A DNA stretch of 64,000 nucleotides from Puccinia triticina. Its lineage: Eukaryota; Basidiomycota; Pucciniomycetes; Pucciniales; Pucciniaceae. Position 1 is the first letter of the stretch. Each line of letters begins with the position of its first letter. The DNA is taken from positions 3,244,001 to 3,308,000 of the forward strand of contig NC_070568.1 of assembly GCF_026914185.1 (NCBI RefSeq), given 5' to 3'. This document shows, piece by piece, positions 12,669-23,909 of the stretch. The notes below the pieces were generated by a model. That model made no database searches, was not told where the DNA came from, and saw nothing but the letters and a program-made list of their open reading frames with translations. The position numbers and the translations under genes were made by a program.

Positions 12669-15600
12669 TAAAGATGGCAAACGGGTACCCGCGGGCGGGT
12701 ACCCCCCACCCGTTGGAGGGTACCCGCCCACACCCGTTTGGGACCGCCTGGCGTGTCCGGGTACGGGTACGTGTCCCTGATTTTCTTGGGTTGGCGGGTA
12801 CGTACCCGGGTACCCTCCAAAGTTTTGTTGCGCATGGCGCGCGCCGGCGGCCGTTCCCCGCCCCCGTAGGGGGAGGGGGGGGGGGGCGTGTACTTCATAT
12901 CCAAGCCCGCCATGATATCTGCATATCCAGCATCTCACCCGGAACCAACCACCCGGAATCAACCACCATGTCAGGCCGCAAGCGAAAAAAACCAAACACC
13001 TCAATTGAATCGTCGGTTGCTTCCTCTCCAAATCCTTGATCTACTCAAAAAGACACCGAGCCCAACGAAAGCGAATCGGCTACCGCAGAGCCTGCACCAG
13101 GAACTACACTGACCGATTGGGAGGAGCTAGGTGAGTAATCATAAAATATTATTGTATCAATCAAGAAATTGCGTTCTGACCCTACCTTTTACTTGAATTT
13201 CAGAAAAGGCCCAGAAGATCGCTGCAAACGCCATCAGCGCAAGTTATAAATCTTACTCGACACCCGAGCTATCTAATCAAGTAGACAAGCATGGCCACCG
13301 AATGATTGCATATCCATGCAAAATGTAAGTCGTTTTCTTTTTTTGATGACTGATCCCAACTCCTCCCTGATATCCCCTTAAATCCAACTCCAGATGTGGA
13401 ACCAAGATCAACCGCCCCACCGGCGACTCTTCTTGCAGCAACTTGATCAAGCACGCTGCAAACTGTCTTTGGAAACAAAACGAAAAATCAACCACCCGGT
13501 TGCTTGCGAGTGTTGGAATCAAGGGGACGGGGGATATCAATCCCAAAGAAGTGAGCCTTCTAATTTTCAACAACAAGCTGCACAGCTAATATTTATCTTT
13601 TTTTCTGTTCTTATTTAGGTTTCACAATTGTGTGCAACCTGGTGCGCCGAGGCCGCAAGGCCCTTTTTGGCGCTTGCTGATGATAGCCATCGGGCCATCC
13701 TCCATCCAGTCGTTGTTGCTCATTTACCAACCAGAAGGACGGTTTCGAGGGATATCCATATGCTGTACTCGGCTATCCAGCAAGAGTACAAGGCTGTTCT
13801 CGAAGTAAGTGATTTCATTTCCTCAGATCATATCACCCAAATAACAATTTCTTTTTGTTATTTAGTCACACACAGGGGCGTTGTACTTAGGAGTCGACAC
13901 GTGGCAGTCACCTAACGGCTTTGACATTCTCGGGATTGTAATCTACCGATTGCATGAGCTCGAATCCAATGACTTGAAGCTGGAGGCAATGCCTCTTGAT
14001 TTCATTCAACTCTCCCATTGGCACACCGGTGAGTACTTAGCCGAGACTGTCAGCTTGGTAGTGCAGAAGTTTGGTATTCAGCATAAGGTATTGTATCTTC
14101 GATCTTGGTTCTCTTTCTTCAACTTTTTCTTATTGTTCAACCAGCTCATCAACTACATTTTTACCCAGATCTGTGGCATTGTCAGCGACAGCGCGGCCAA
14201 CAATGGAGTTATGGTAAGGGAGCTCAAGAAGCAGAAGTGGGCTCGTTTTAAAGGGGAGTCCGAGTGGATACAATGTTTCGCGCACGTTCTCAATCTAATT
14301 GTCCAAGGTATCCTCCGACCATTTGGAAATCACAAGAGAGCAAGGACTTCAAATACCCAAACTACATCGGATTGGGATCATTCAGACAATTCAGATTCAG
14401 AGAGCAACAACGACATTGCAGCTGACCAAATAATACCGTGAGTCCAAACGGGAATCTTATTTGTTTCATGTCAAGAGACTGACCGGCCTGTTTTTCACAT
14501 TCAAGTCTTGACATTGAGAAAGATATTGTTTCCGAAGATGGAGAATCTACCGCAAGCAAGGATGATACTCAACTTGTTGAGGACTCTACAATGCTTGAGC
14601 TGGATGATATTGATAACGCTAGCAACGAGGACGAAGAGGATCGATACACCACAAGTGGCTGTAAACAAAGCTTGGCTAAAGTAAGATAGCTTCCTGCTTA
14701 TTTCCTTTCAAGCAAGTCTGACTGATGCCTTTCTCCCTACCAGTTCCGTGCAATTGCTAAAAAACTTAGGTACTCCCCCAACTCGAGGAACTTGTTCAAA
14801 GAAATATGTAGCGAAAAGGAGTGTTCCACCCCTCATACGGTTGGAAGAGACGTTTGTACGCGATGGAATTCCACCTATACGCAACTCTCCAGCATCATCA
14901 GATGCAAGGATGGCATGTAAGTCATTCTTATTTCAGCTGATTTTATTACTTGTATCCCTATGCTGATATGTATTTTCTTTGCTTCACTCAAGCGTTGAGT
15001 GGCAACGTCATAAGTGGCACGGAATCGACCGTAAGCACTACTTGGACGAGTCCGATTTCGACTTGGCGCGCGATCTTGTTGATGTACTGAAGCTCTTCAA
15101 TGAGATCACACTTCAAATATCGGTCTCTGCCTCACCTCGATTATCAAATATCGTTGTCTTCATTGATCAAATCACTGAGCATTTGTCGTCAGTGATCAGC
15201 AGTTCAGCTTATCCACCGGCGTTAAGGAATGCCTGTCGGCTTGGGTTAAAGGTGACCAACAAATACTACAGCCTTACTGACACTTCCCCTCTTTATAGGA
15301 TAGCTATTGGTAAGTTTAATTTCTTGCTTTCATATTGATAAATATCACTTCCTTGTCACTAACACACATGATTTAGTCCTCCACCCATCTTTTAGGGATG
15401 AATACTTCAAGTTAGCAAATTGGGAACCCGAGTGGATCGTCGAAGCGATACGGCTAACCCGGGAGATGTGGGTATCTTTTTACAAGCCTGCAGTCATCCC
15501 AATGACCCCCTCATCATCATCTAACAACAAGGTAAGACTTGATTTCTATTTATTCATAGAACAATTTTTTCTACATGCTAATCCACTTGAGTTCGTGTCC

Positions 15601-16325
15601 CTCAGCCCAAGACTGGTATGTTGGCTGGCCTTGGAAGTGCTGCTGCTGCCCGAGGTGGACGCTGCTCAACAGATGCATTGGACGTGTGGCTCGCAGGCGG
15701 GCTAGTATTGGAAGGCGACAAACCCGTAAATCCACTCAAGTGGTGGATGAACCAAAAGCGATCTGGAAACACTCATGGGGGTCTCATGCAGATGGCACTC
15801 GATATCTTGAGTTGTCCAGGTGAGTTGGTTTCTTTGTGTCCTTCATTGATACATGCACTGACGGTCTGATATGTCAGCTACATCGGTTGATGTTGAAAGG
15901 GCTTTCAGTTTTGGCCGCAATTATGTGTCGGCAAAGAGGCACCGGCTCTCAGCGCGATCATTGAGCAGGGGCATGACGGTGGCCTTCTACTCGAGGAATG
16001 GATTGATTGAGGATGGCCTCCTGGCTAAATGGAAGGCTCAAATTCAGCAGGAGAAAAGGTCAAATGCTAAGGAGAAGGGAAGTTCGAAGGACAAGGGAAA
16101 AAAAAAGTATTAGTTGTGGATTAGAAGTGATCAGACGAGAGCAATAAACATATATTTGAGTTATTTTTGTGGCAAGTCTAGGCGGTATACCCGCGGGTAC
16201 ACCGCCAAAGTACCGCCAACACCCGTCCACAGGTACGATTACGGGTACGGGTATCTATTTTGGCCAAAAAAGGTCGGCGGTACGGGTACCCGTGGCGGGT
16301 ACCCGGGTCCCGATTGCCATCTTTA
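12669..16325 (+). mobile_element. Near-complete hAT transposon with exact 8-bp duplication
   Basis: The left end TAAAGATGGCAAACGGG and the right end (inverted TAAAGATGGCAATCGGG) form the terminal repeats. The flanks are an exact 8-bp duplication TCATTAGT (12661-12668, 16326-16333), as expected for hAT. Both subterminal regions (12680-12860, 16180-16310) are dense in CGGGTACCCG-type palindromes, likely transposase-binding sites. The interior carries one 12-exon transposase gene. The perfect duplication argues for a fairly recent insertion. Confidence 0.95.
12968..16113 (+). pseudogene. hAT transposase, 12 exons, intact except one in-frame TGA
   Basis: Exons: 12968-13130, 13204-13324, 13394-13550, 13619-13804, 13866-14087, 14169-14437, 14506-14680, 14744-14916, 14993-15309, 15377-15531, 15606-15819, 15878-16113. 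All junctions are GT-AG, and the joined length of 2388 bases is exactly 796 codons including the stop. Domains: BED-type zinc finger (CKICG ... HAANC) in exons 2-3; RNase-H-like core with GVDTWQS (first Asp) and VSDSAANN (second Asp); CFAHVLNL; VCTRWNSTY; acidic linker in exon 7; dimerisation domain NPLKWW and SVDVERAFSFGRN; basic tail. The only defect is TGA at 13037-13039 (codon 24). Translation from the ATG near 13302 would keep most of the finger and the whole core. It may therefore be a very young pseudogene or still partly functional. Confidence 0.9.
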
Positions 16326-16333
16326 TCATTAGT

Positions 16334-18063
16334 TACAATACTCATTTCATTAGTAGCTTACTTGAATGATTACATTACATTCTTTTCACAGATATTTTCT
16401 CACATACTAAACTCTTTACATACATTACTCATTATGTACTATGCCTTTTGTACACATTACATCATTGGATCTGTGCTTACCTCTTTCAGTAGTGCTCATC
16501 ATTACAAGTTGTTACTATGTTCACATCAATTTCCCCATTTGTATAACCTTTTATTCCCATAGCCAGAACCTTTCCCCATTTGTACAACCTTTATTCCCGT
16601 AGCCAGAATTCCTCATTGTCTGTGCTCATCCTTCCTTCATATAAGAACTGTCCTTCCCCCCTCACTTGTACCTCATGCAGAAATTTAGATACAGAAATTA
16701 TAGTAGAAATTACTCATCAACCATTACTCATTGATATCATTGCTGTTGCTCCTGAACCCATTGCTATTGAACCATTCACATTGCTTTCCCCTCATACATC
16801 ACTGCTACAACCCTCTCACCCTCAGTAGTCAGTAGTCTGCTCATAGTACTAGCTCCTAAGATCAAGTAGAAATCAGCCACACCTTTTCTTCTTTTTCTTA
16901 GTGTTACTCTCATCCCCTCAGCATTAGTCAGGAAGGCAGCCTCATCAGCACCCTTGCATAGCTTACATTAGTACTAGTGTTGCTATCCATTTACCTTCCA
17001 AGCTCTATTCTCCCCTTTGAGTAGTTCCACACCGTCGGCCCAAGGTCGGAAACTCACTTGAAAAAAGTGAGTTTCCTGAGACCACCAGTACAATCTGCCA
17101 AGCGTGCTCGCGGATCATACATAGAAGAGAAAAGAAAAAAAGGAAAAAAAATTATTGGACTTTGCAATGTTCGCTTGTCATGATAAGTAGACACCAGGGG
17201 AGATATGTTCCCACTCCCCAGGGAGTGCCACCGCTGAATTTTATGTGAGTTTTGGTTGGATGTCAGCTGGATGGGAATAGTAACTTATCCCTAATCTGAT
17301 CAAGAACTCAGTCAGAAGTGAGTCACAAGAAAGTCAAAATTAATCCAGAAGTGATTCACAATTGATGCATAAGTAAGGCAAAGAAATGAGGCTGAATTGA
17401 GTCTCAAGACAGCTAGAAGAAATGTGGGAGCTAACACAATGTTGTGTAGAACTCTTTGATTTTCTTTTTGTAATTGTAGTACAACTGATGTGCAATGAGA
17501 CATTAGTACAAGCCATTCAAACAGTAATTCCTGTTGAATATGTGTTGCGCATCAGTGTAACTGAATCATTACTCCAGAAAGATTTTGTGTTGTGGAATGC
17601 CCTTGCAAAGAAGAATGCTTTGCCCCACTTCAAGCCCCATTCCACTGTGCAGGACAGGCAGGGTGGACAGGCAGGGTGACTGTGAAATCTGCCAAGGAAG
17701 TGTTATATTTTAAAAAAGATACTACTCAAAAAATAAAAATAGCTATAAGGCTAACTGGATGGCTAGATAACGGTTACTTAACTACAAGGTTCATTCATGT
17801 GGGGTACCAATGCTTTGGGGGAAAACCTTATATTTTGCAGTTGTAAGTGAGGTCACTCCCACATATCCCACATATTGGATATTCAATTGTCAAGTTAAAC
17901 ACAGAAAAACAAACTTCATGAATATACTTGCCTGTGAGTTTACATAAAGATTCAATATCCCAAAGGGCAAAGGGGAGATGATTTTACGTTCATGATATGT
18001 TCAAGTTGAACCTGCATGCTCTTGTAATCAAGTAGCAATTTGGACCACCCTAACCCAACCTGC
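16334..18063. other. No recognised gene; AT-rich flank with one strong hairpin
   Basis: I find no protein domain, RNA gene or terminal repeat. Short open frames look fortuitous. The segment lies between the hAT insertion and the SNF2-like remnant, and its right part may hold upstream decayed exons of that gene. Confidence 0.4.
17048..17076. repeat. Perfect 12-bp hairpin
   Basis: GGAAACTCACTT is followed by a 5-nt loop and its exact complement AAGTGAGTTTCC. It is isolated, with no neighbouring gene end that it obviously terminates. It could be the end of a transposon or chance. Confidence 0.5.
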
Positions 18064-20552
18064 AGAGCTCAAGAGCCCAAATACAAGTGCCAAACAAAGT
18101 CAAAATAGATTTTTTGATATTGTCATGCTCAGTGATACCCCCAGTGGCCCATCTCTGGAACGTTTCAAAAGGAACACACTATCTCCCCTGTCTTTCTCAG
18201 TTCCCATTTGTGTAACAGAATAAATCAAATTACCCATCCCTTTCCACAAATGTCTTCAACATTCTGTCTCGGCCAATTTATCATCACCTTACCTTCCACT
18301 AGGACTGTAACACTTACTTCTGATGTCCCTCAGGTAGCTTTTCTTCAACAAGGCCAACAGCTAGTTCACATATACTGCGCACCACATAATTGCTTTTGAG
18401 ATCTCAGCCAAAAGCAGAGTGAATATCTAGGTCCATTATTAGGGCCAGTTTCCAGCTGTTCAGCTCCACCCACCCAATGATGTAGCTCTGGTGAAGTTGC
18501 GTGCCTTTCTTGTGACCAAGAATTTTATACAGCCTCAGCTGAGGGGATGTGTCTTCAGCCGCTCGGAAAACATATCTCAAGTCCAATTGGCCTTTGAAGC
18601 TGCCAAAGTGGAACTAAGCCCAATCTGGAACTACAGCCCAGATGTTTTTTTTGCAATTCCCCACCTCACTGAAACCACTAGGGACTCAAACTCCAGACCA
18701 GCACCTTGGCTTTCAACATTGCTTCAAAAGTGCAAGACAAGTATGAAACCCCATCAGATTTCCGCCCTAAACTTCCTCCTCAAGAATGAGGACTCCGAGA
18801 ACAACAAGCCAGCAGCCTTGTGGTACCATCATGACAATGCCTGGCTTTGCGATTACTACAAGAAAGATTCAAATTCTAGCGCAAAGGAACCAAATCACAA
18901 CAGGTCCCAGGGATCAATACTAGCTGACAATATGGGGTTAGGAAAGACGTTAACAACCCTTGATTTTATTCTGGCAACAAGTGATAATGGAAGAAATTTC
19001 CGACAAGCTGATCCCAACAAACGATCTGCAGCTACACTAGTCATCTGCCCTCTGGCAACCCTTTCAAATTGGAAAAAACAAAATTGATCTCCATTTCAGA
19101 GATCACGCAATCCCTTATGAGGTTTTCCATGGAGACGATTGGAGGAGCCTTACTAGAGAAGACCTGCAGTTGACAATGCTGATTTCGACAACTTACAAAA
19201 TGATTGGAACAAGTGGTAACAAGAAACACCCCAACCAGCACAACATTGGAGCTCTAGATCTGTTCTGGTTCAGGATTGTATTTGACGAAGCCCAGTAAGT
19301 GAAATGATTGATGTGGAAAATTGGCATACATGTTGCTGATTTGTTTTTATGATGATAGCTTGATAAGGAATGCAGCAACACACCAAACCCAGAGCATTCA
19401 AAATCTTCAGTGCCAGTTTGTTCTTTGCTTGACAGGGACACCTGTCCAAAACCGATTGACCGACTTTCAAAGCTTGATTACACTGTTGAGAATACATCCA
19501 TAGGACAAAGAGTGGGTATGGAGGAGCTCTCTTGTCCCTTGAATGAACGTTGTGAGAATAAAAGCTGGTTTGTCAGTGGAAAAGTCCGCTGACCGCCTTC
19601 TTCAAGAATTTTAGTGTCCGGGCTGTGTGATTGTCGGTAACTCGGCTCCGCACTGCTACTTTCTGCTAGCCTTCAGTGCTCCTCTACTGAGCCTGATCTA
19701 TAGCGTAATAATCCGCAAGTGAATGAAGCTCCGCACTTAGTAAGCACCAAATCCGCAAGTAACTCTTCAAGTAAAGATAAGATCACAAAATAAGTCCTAA
19801 TAACTCTTGCACGTCCGTAGTTGTAAGTACACAATGATGAGGAATCCCCCCAAAAATAATGATAGGATAATAAGATAAGGATACAAAAAGAGAAAAATCC
19901 ATGAGTCCCCCTTTTCCCAACCTTCCCTCCACGCAAATTGCCGTTCCCACCCGATCCCGCACGTCTGACACTTTCCCGCACTAGTCCTCCAGCTCCGCCC
20001 GCTATTCCGCACGTCACTTTCCCAGACTCCCCTCCTCTCCGACACTTGATCTCCCACCGTCCTCTGTCTAGCCCCTGCCAGTTGATCTCTTGTCACCGCC
20101 TCCACCCCGGTTCCACCCGCTGGTGGAACCCGCTTTGGCTGTTGTGGCTCACCCGCTGACGTGCTGCTGCTACCAGTCCACGTGTGTAATCCGCCGCAGT
20201 CCAGCCCTGTATTTTCCGCTCCGATCCAAATACTCAATCCAAAATCTGTGATCCTTGATCCGCAATCCGTGCATTCCAGTCCGCGCGTGACTTTCCGTAA
20301 GCTTTCTTAGCGTGCTTTCCTGACATCATCCTCAGTGCTTATGTCACCGGAATGCACTCTGCCTGAGCGGCTTTGTGCATTCCCGCCCACGCTATCCCTG
20401 CGTGGACATTCTACCGCGCTCCCTTATATAAATAACCACAACGTTGGTGCTTGAGAGGCAATCAAGACCTTAAGCCAACTCATGGAAGCTGTTTGCTTGA
20501 GAAGAACAAAGGATGTTTTGTTGAATCTCCCCGAGAAAGTGGAGAAATTTAT
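18064..20552 (+). pseudogene. SNF2-family helicase, N-terminal half (split gene)
   Basis: SNF2/Rad16-HLTF-like ATPase remnant. Recognisable parts: KTSMKPHQISALNFLL (Q-motif region), Walker A in ILADNMGLGKTLT near 18930, VICPLATLSNW, Walker B as FDEAQ near 19285, an intron-like gap, LTGTPVQNRLTDFQSLI near 19430, then CLRRTKDVLLNLPEKVEKF at 20492-20550. There are two in-frame stops after LLRIHP (TAG and TGA near 19502-19540), and an 0.87-kb insertion interrupts it at 19570. At 20553 it is broken by the CACTA element; the reading resumes at 41407. The protein would use ATP to move along DNA and remodel chromatin or assist repair, but this copy cannot be made whole. It may be a host gene or a dispersed gene copy. 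Confidence 0.8.
19570..20443. mobile_element. 0.87-kb insertion inside the SNF2 remnant (LTR-like)
   Basis: The SNF2 reading jumps from about 19569 to 20449. The intervening DNA is non-coding, starts TTGTCAGTGGAAAAG, has TATATAAATA near its right end (20426) and is flanked by CTGGT and TTGGT (4 of 5 identical). A solo LTR is the best guess, but the ends are not a clean TG...CA. Confidence 0.5.
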
Positions 20553-21100
20553 CACTACCAACATGGACAAATTTGCGATGTCGTATATTGATCAATATAG
20601 CGTATATTGATCAATTTGTATTGATCATTTTTTATTATTATTATTATTCTTGATACCTTTGTCTGTTTTCATGTCTCCTTAATACTATTCTATAATCTCT
20701 CTCCTTCCCCCTGTGTTAGCTTCAAGCCACAGGAATCTTTTTTTTTTGCCTGATAACATTCATAAATTTCTACATACACAATTCAATTATTCCTGAAAAA
20801 AAGACATTGGAAGTTTTAGGATTAATCCAGGGTGGCTGAGGGGTCTCAATTTTTTTTTCTTTTTTTTTTTTACTTCAACAATTGATGTTATCAGAAGTCT
20901 CCAAATCAACTTTTCTTTCAAAAAAGGAAAAACATTGACCCCTGACCTCTCTCATGATACCATCCTGCACACATTTTTAATTTGAATGGTTGAACTTGCT
21001 CAAGATATTGCATATCTCACTTGAAGTGCTACATGCATAGGAGGCCTTTTTGGAATTAGTTTACCATGGTTTAGCATAATTTTGTCAGGTTCCTTTTTTT
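20553..21100. repeat. Left terminal inverted repeat of the CACTA element
   Basis: The first 50 bp and then 20610-20890 and 20930-21080 match, in reverse complement and in the same order, 41353-41403, 40770-41050 and 40200-40370 (for example the shared GGTGGCTGAGGGGTCTCA and CTTCAAGCCACAGGAATC). Confidence 0.85.
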
Positions 21101-21209
21101 ATCTACTTTTGTTTTCAACCACAGATTAATGAGGAATATTTCCACATAAAATTTCATTGGACAATTTTCCTGCATGTAAAACCCAGAAATATTGTATTTG
21201 GGGTCACAT

Positions 21210-21472
21210 CCATTATGCAGCAGCTACAATCTGATCAGTTGCCAAATCTCACTACTTTGTTAGTTTCTTGGTATTTCTGCAACTATGACTCAACACAGCC
21301 TGGGAATTTTTCCATGAAATTGGGACCAAAATGTTTAAAAGCCCCCATAGATTCATTGTGTACCTTGAATGACCACAAAACCCCCAAATGTAGCAGCTAC
21401 AATGTGATCAGTTGCCAAATATCACTAATTTCGTAGTTTCTTGGTGTTTCTGCCACTATATCTCAGTGCAAC
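21210..21472. repeat. Satellite array inside the CACTA element, left segment
   Basis: Start of a tandem array with a unit of about 173 bp (contains GATCAGTTGCCAAATATC, GGTGTTTCTGCCACTATA and ACCTTGAATGACCACAAAA). It is cut at 21472 by gypsy C; removing C and one GCAAC copy restores a continuous unit with 36383. Confidence 0.9.
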
Positions 21473-21825
21473 TGTAAGCTCCCGACGAGGGGAGCTTCAC
21501 TGAGCGAAGAGGAACCAGTGGTTCAAGGCAAAAAGGGCAAGGAGGGACCCTTGTAGAGATTCTGGAACCACTGTGCAATATGTATTTCAAAGAACTAGCT
21601 CAGAGGAAGGTCAGTCCTTCCTTACTACATACAATTGGGAGAAGCAGAGAAAGAGGAGAACAATCGGAGAGAAGGACAGGGAATGCTTACCTAGCTCAGA
21701 GGAAGGTCAGTCCTTCCTTACTGAGCTAGGTGGGTGCGGGGCGATGGGATCTAAGTAGGCGGTCGGATCCCGGTCGGTGACACTCTTGTGATAGATTTGG
21801 TGAGCTCGCGGGCCGCGGTCTCACA
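21473..21825 (-). repeat. 3' LTR of element C
   Basis: Starts TGTAAGCTCCC and ends GGTCTCACA in plus-strand reading. It contains two copies of a TAGCTCAG...TCCTTCCTTACT motif; the second closes into a hairpin with arms CCTAGCTCAG and CTGAGCTAGG. Confidence 0.95.
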
Positions 21826-22962
21826 TCCTCCCCTCCTATAAAATCTGGCGTTAGCAGAGGGGGTTCAATGTTTGCCGGGGAAGGGTGTCTGGTGGTGTTT
21901 GAGGCGGAGTCGGTCCCTTGAGATGTGTTAGTCGGTTGGGTGGTGGAAATTAGCGGTTTGACCTTTGATACATGGAAGACAGGATGCCGTCGGTCTCCTG
22001 CCGGCAACTCCAACGTCACATTTTGACCGTGATTGGATACGTCAATGATCCTGTACGGTCCTTCAAATCGCGGCTTCAGCTTGTCGCTTCCCGCTTGGTG
22101 TCGGCCGCGCCAGTCCGCAGAGTCCAGTAGTGCTTCTTTTCCTACGACCAATGCTGGTCTGTTCTTGTGTTTCCGGTTGTGGTGGGCTGCTTGTCTAATG
22201 CGGTTGACCCACAATGCATCTCGCGCGTCCGCCCAGGCGCTTTCTCGCAGTCGGAGCCACGTGTCTACCGAGGGCACAGGGTCGGTTGTCATGACCGCTG
22301 ACGGGAAAAGGCGGGGTTTGCGTCCGAAAACCAGCTCAAAGGGACTCTTTCCTGTAGATACATTTGTCGCTGAGTTGATGGCAAATTCGACTGCTGGGAT
22401 CGCCTCCAGCCATTTGCTGTGCTTTTTTAGTGTCGTAGATCGCAGGATCTGACCTACAGTCTTGTTTGTTTGTTCGCTGCGCCCATCCGCCTGCGGGTGG
22501 AAAGCCAACGTCATATGGAAATTGATCCGCATGCGTTGCATGAGACACTTCCAGAATTTAGAAGTCCAGGTTTTATCGCGGTCACTGATGATTGACCGTG
22601 GGGGACCAAAGGTTGCAACCCAACCGGTGAAAAATTGAGAAGCTGTCTTGTCTGCTGAGTCTGTTTGAAGGCATGGGATGACCTTTGTGAAACCGGACAA
22701 GCGGAATGTGCACGTCAGGATCATGTCGTGGTGATTTGATGATTTCAGAGGTCCGACAAAGTCGATTGCTATATCTGCTAGCGGGACCCGAGGGACCGTC
22801 GGGGTTAGCATCTTCCCAGTCGGTGTGGTAGTTGGTGCCTTGATCTTTTGGCAAATTAGGCAGGAGGTAGTGAATTCCGCTACATCCTTGGCCAGGCGCG
22901 GCCAGAAGAAATCCATCCTTAATTCATCCAGCATCTTTTGATAACCGAGGTGGCCTAGGCGC
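21726..22962 (-). pseudogene. Element C integrase (detached by element D)
   Basis: Zinc-binding HLGYQKML...CLICQK, catalytic core Asp in IAIDFVGP, Asp in ISDRDKTW, Glu in DGRSEQTNK, then a GPYRI (GPY/F) motif and a Pro/Ser-rich tail; no chromodomain seen. The frame itself is intact for over 400 codons. It ends inside the 3' LTR, and its start is now fused to D's LTR. Confidence 0.85.
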
Positions 22963-23704
22963 TGTGGGACTCCGTCCATGCGTGGGCCGGCGGCAGTTCT
23001 GGGAGGGATAGTAGACTTGTGAGAAAATGCCCTCCGGGGTTTTGGTCGGATTGAGGGAAAGGATCGGTAGAGCGTTGAGGTTTGAGGGGGGTGATTTAAC
23101 AACGGCTGTGAAGGCGCGTCGGCGGTTGAAGGGGAATGAAGGGAAGCCGGACTGTGGCCGGCTGGGTGATCAAAAGAGAAGGGAGATTGGAATGCTCAGA
23201 GAGCTGAGAGGGAATGATCGGGATAAATATTCTCAGGCGGCGTTATGGAGGGCGCCGGGATCAGATCGACAGGATCTAAAAAAATTTGATGAATTTCCGA
23301 TTTGGGATCAGGAAGGTTTCATGCCTCCCCTCTTCTGAGTTCGGGGTTGAACTCAGACTCAGGGAGGCGCCGCGCACTGCGGACCCGTCATCACGCCCCG
23401 CACGCGCACACACTACAACACACACAACACAACCAGACAAAACAAGCAAACAAAAGAAATAAAACCAAACCCTCCCCACTGTAACCATCCAACGCGCGCA
23501 GTAAAGAAAGGGAAAAAAAAATCAAAGCTTAAGAAACAAAACACAACAAGAAAAGAAAATAAATAAGAAGAATGAGAAAAACTCCTGAGATGTCTTGAGT
23601 GAGATGCCCGCCGCGCCACGAAAGATCTTGATGCCTTGAGGTTCTTCTGTGCGCCGCGCCGCCAAATTTGAGCTGTCACCGCTGGTACCATGCTGAGCAC
23701 CACA
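22963..23704 (-). repeat. 3' LTR of element D
   Basis: Plus-strand ends TGTGGGACTCCG and GAGCACCACA. In element direction it follows a short purine tract (GGTGGAGA). Confidence 0.9.
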
Positions 23705-23785
23705 TCTCCACCATGCTTGCAGTCTGTCCCTAGACTGCTCGCGTACCGCCGTCAAAGGATTAAAAGGGAAAAGAAGAGGGAGAGC

Positions 23786-23909
23786 CTAGGAAAACAATTT
23801 GGAAACAAAAGAGCCAGGGGCCGCCGCGGTGCTCACAAACGTGGCATGGAGTAGAGTTTTCGAAAACGCGGTAGAAGTACCCTGGAGGTGCACAATTGGG
23901 AGGACTTAC
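23786..23909 (-). repeat. Intron-like module copy 5 of element D (end of integrase)
   Basis: Donor GTAAGTCC overlaps the integrase stop; acceptor tract TTGTTTTCCTAG. Same core as the other four copies. Confidence 0.65.

Noticed and set aside
17048..17076. Helitron 3' end
   Set aside because: Hairpin present but no CTRR plus T junction at the right distance and no Rep/helicase.
23027..23703. Duplicate frames at 23.0-23.7 and 33.0-33.7 kb as a gene family
   Set aside because: They are the two LTRs of element D.
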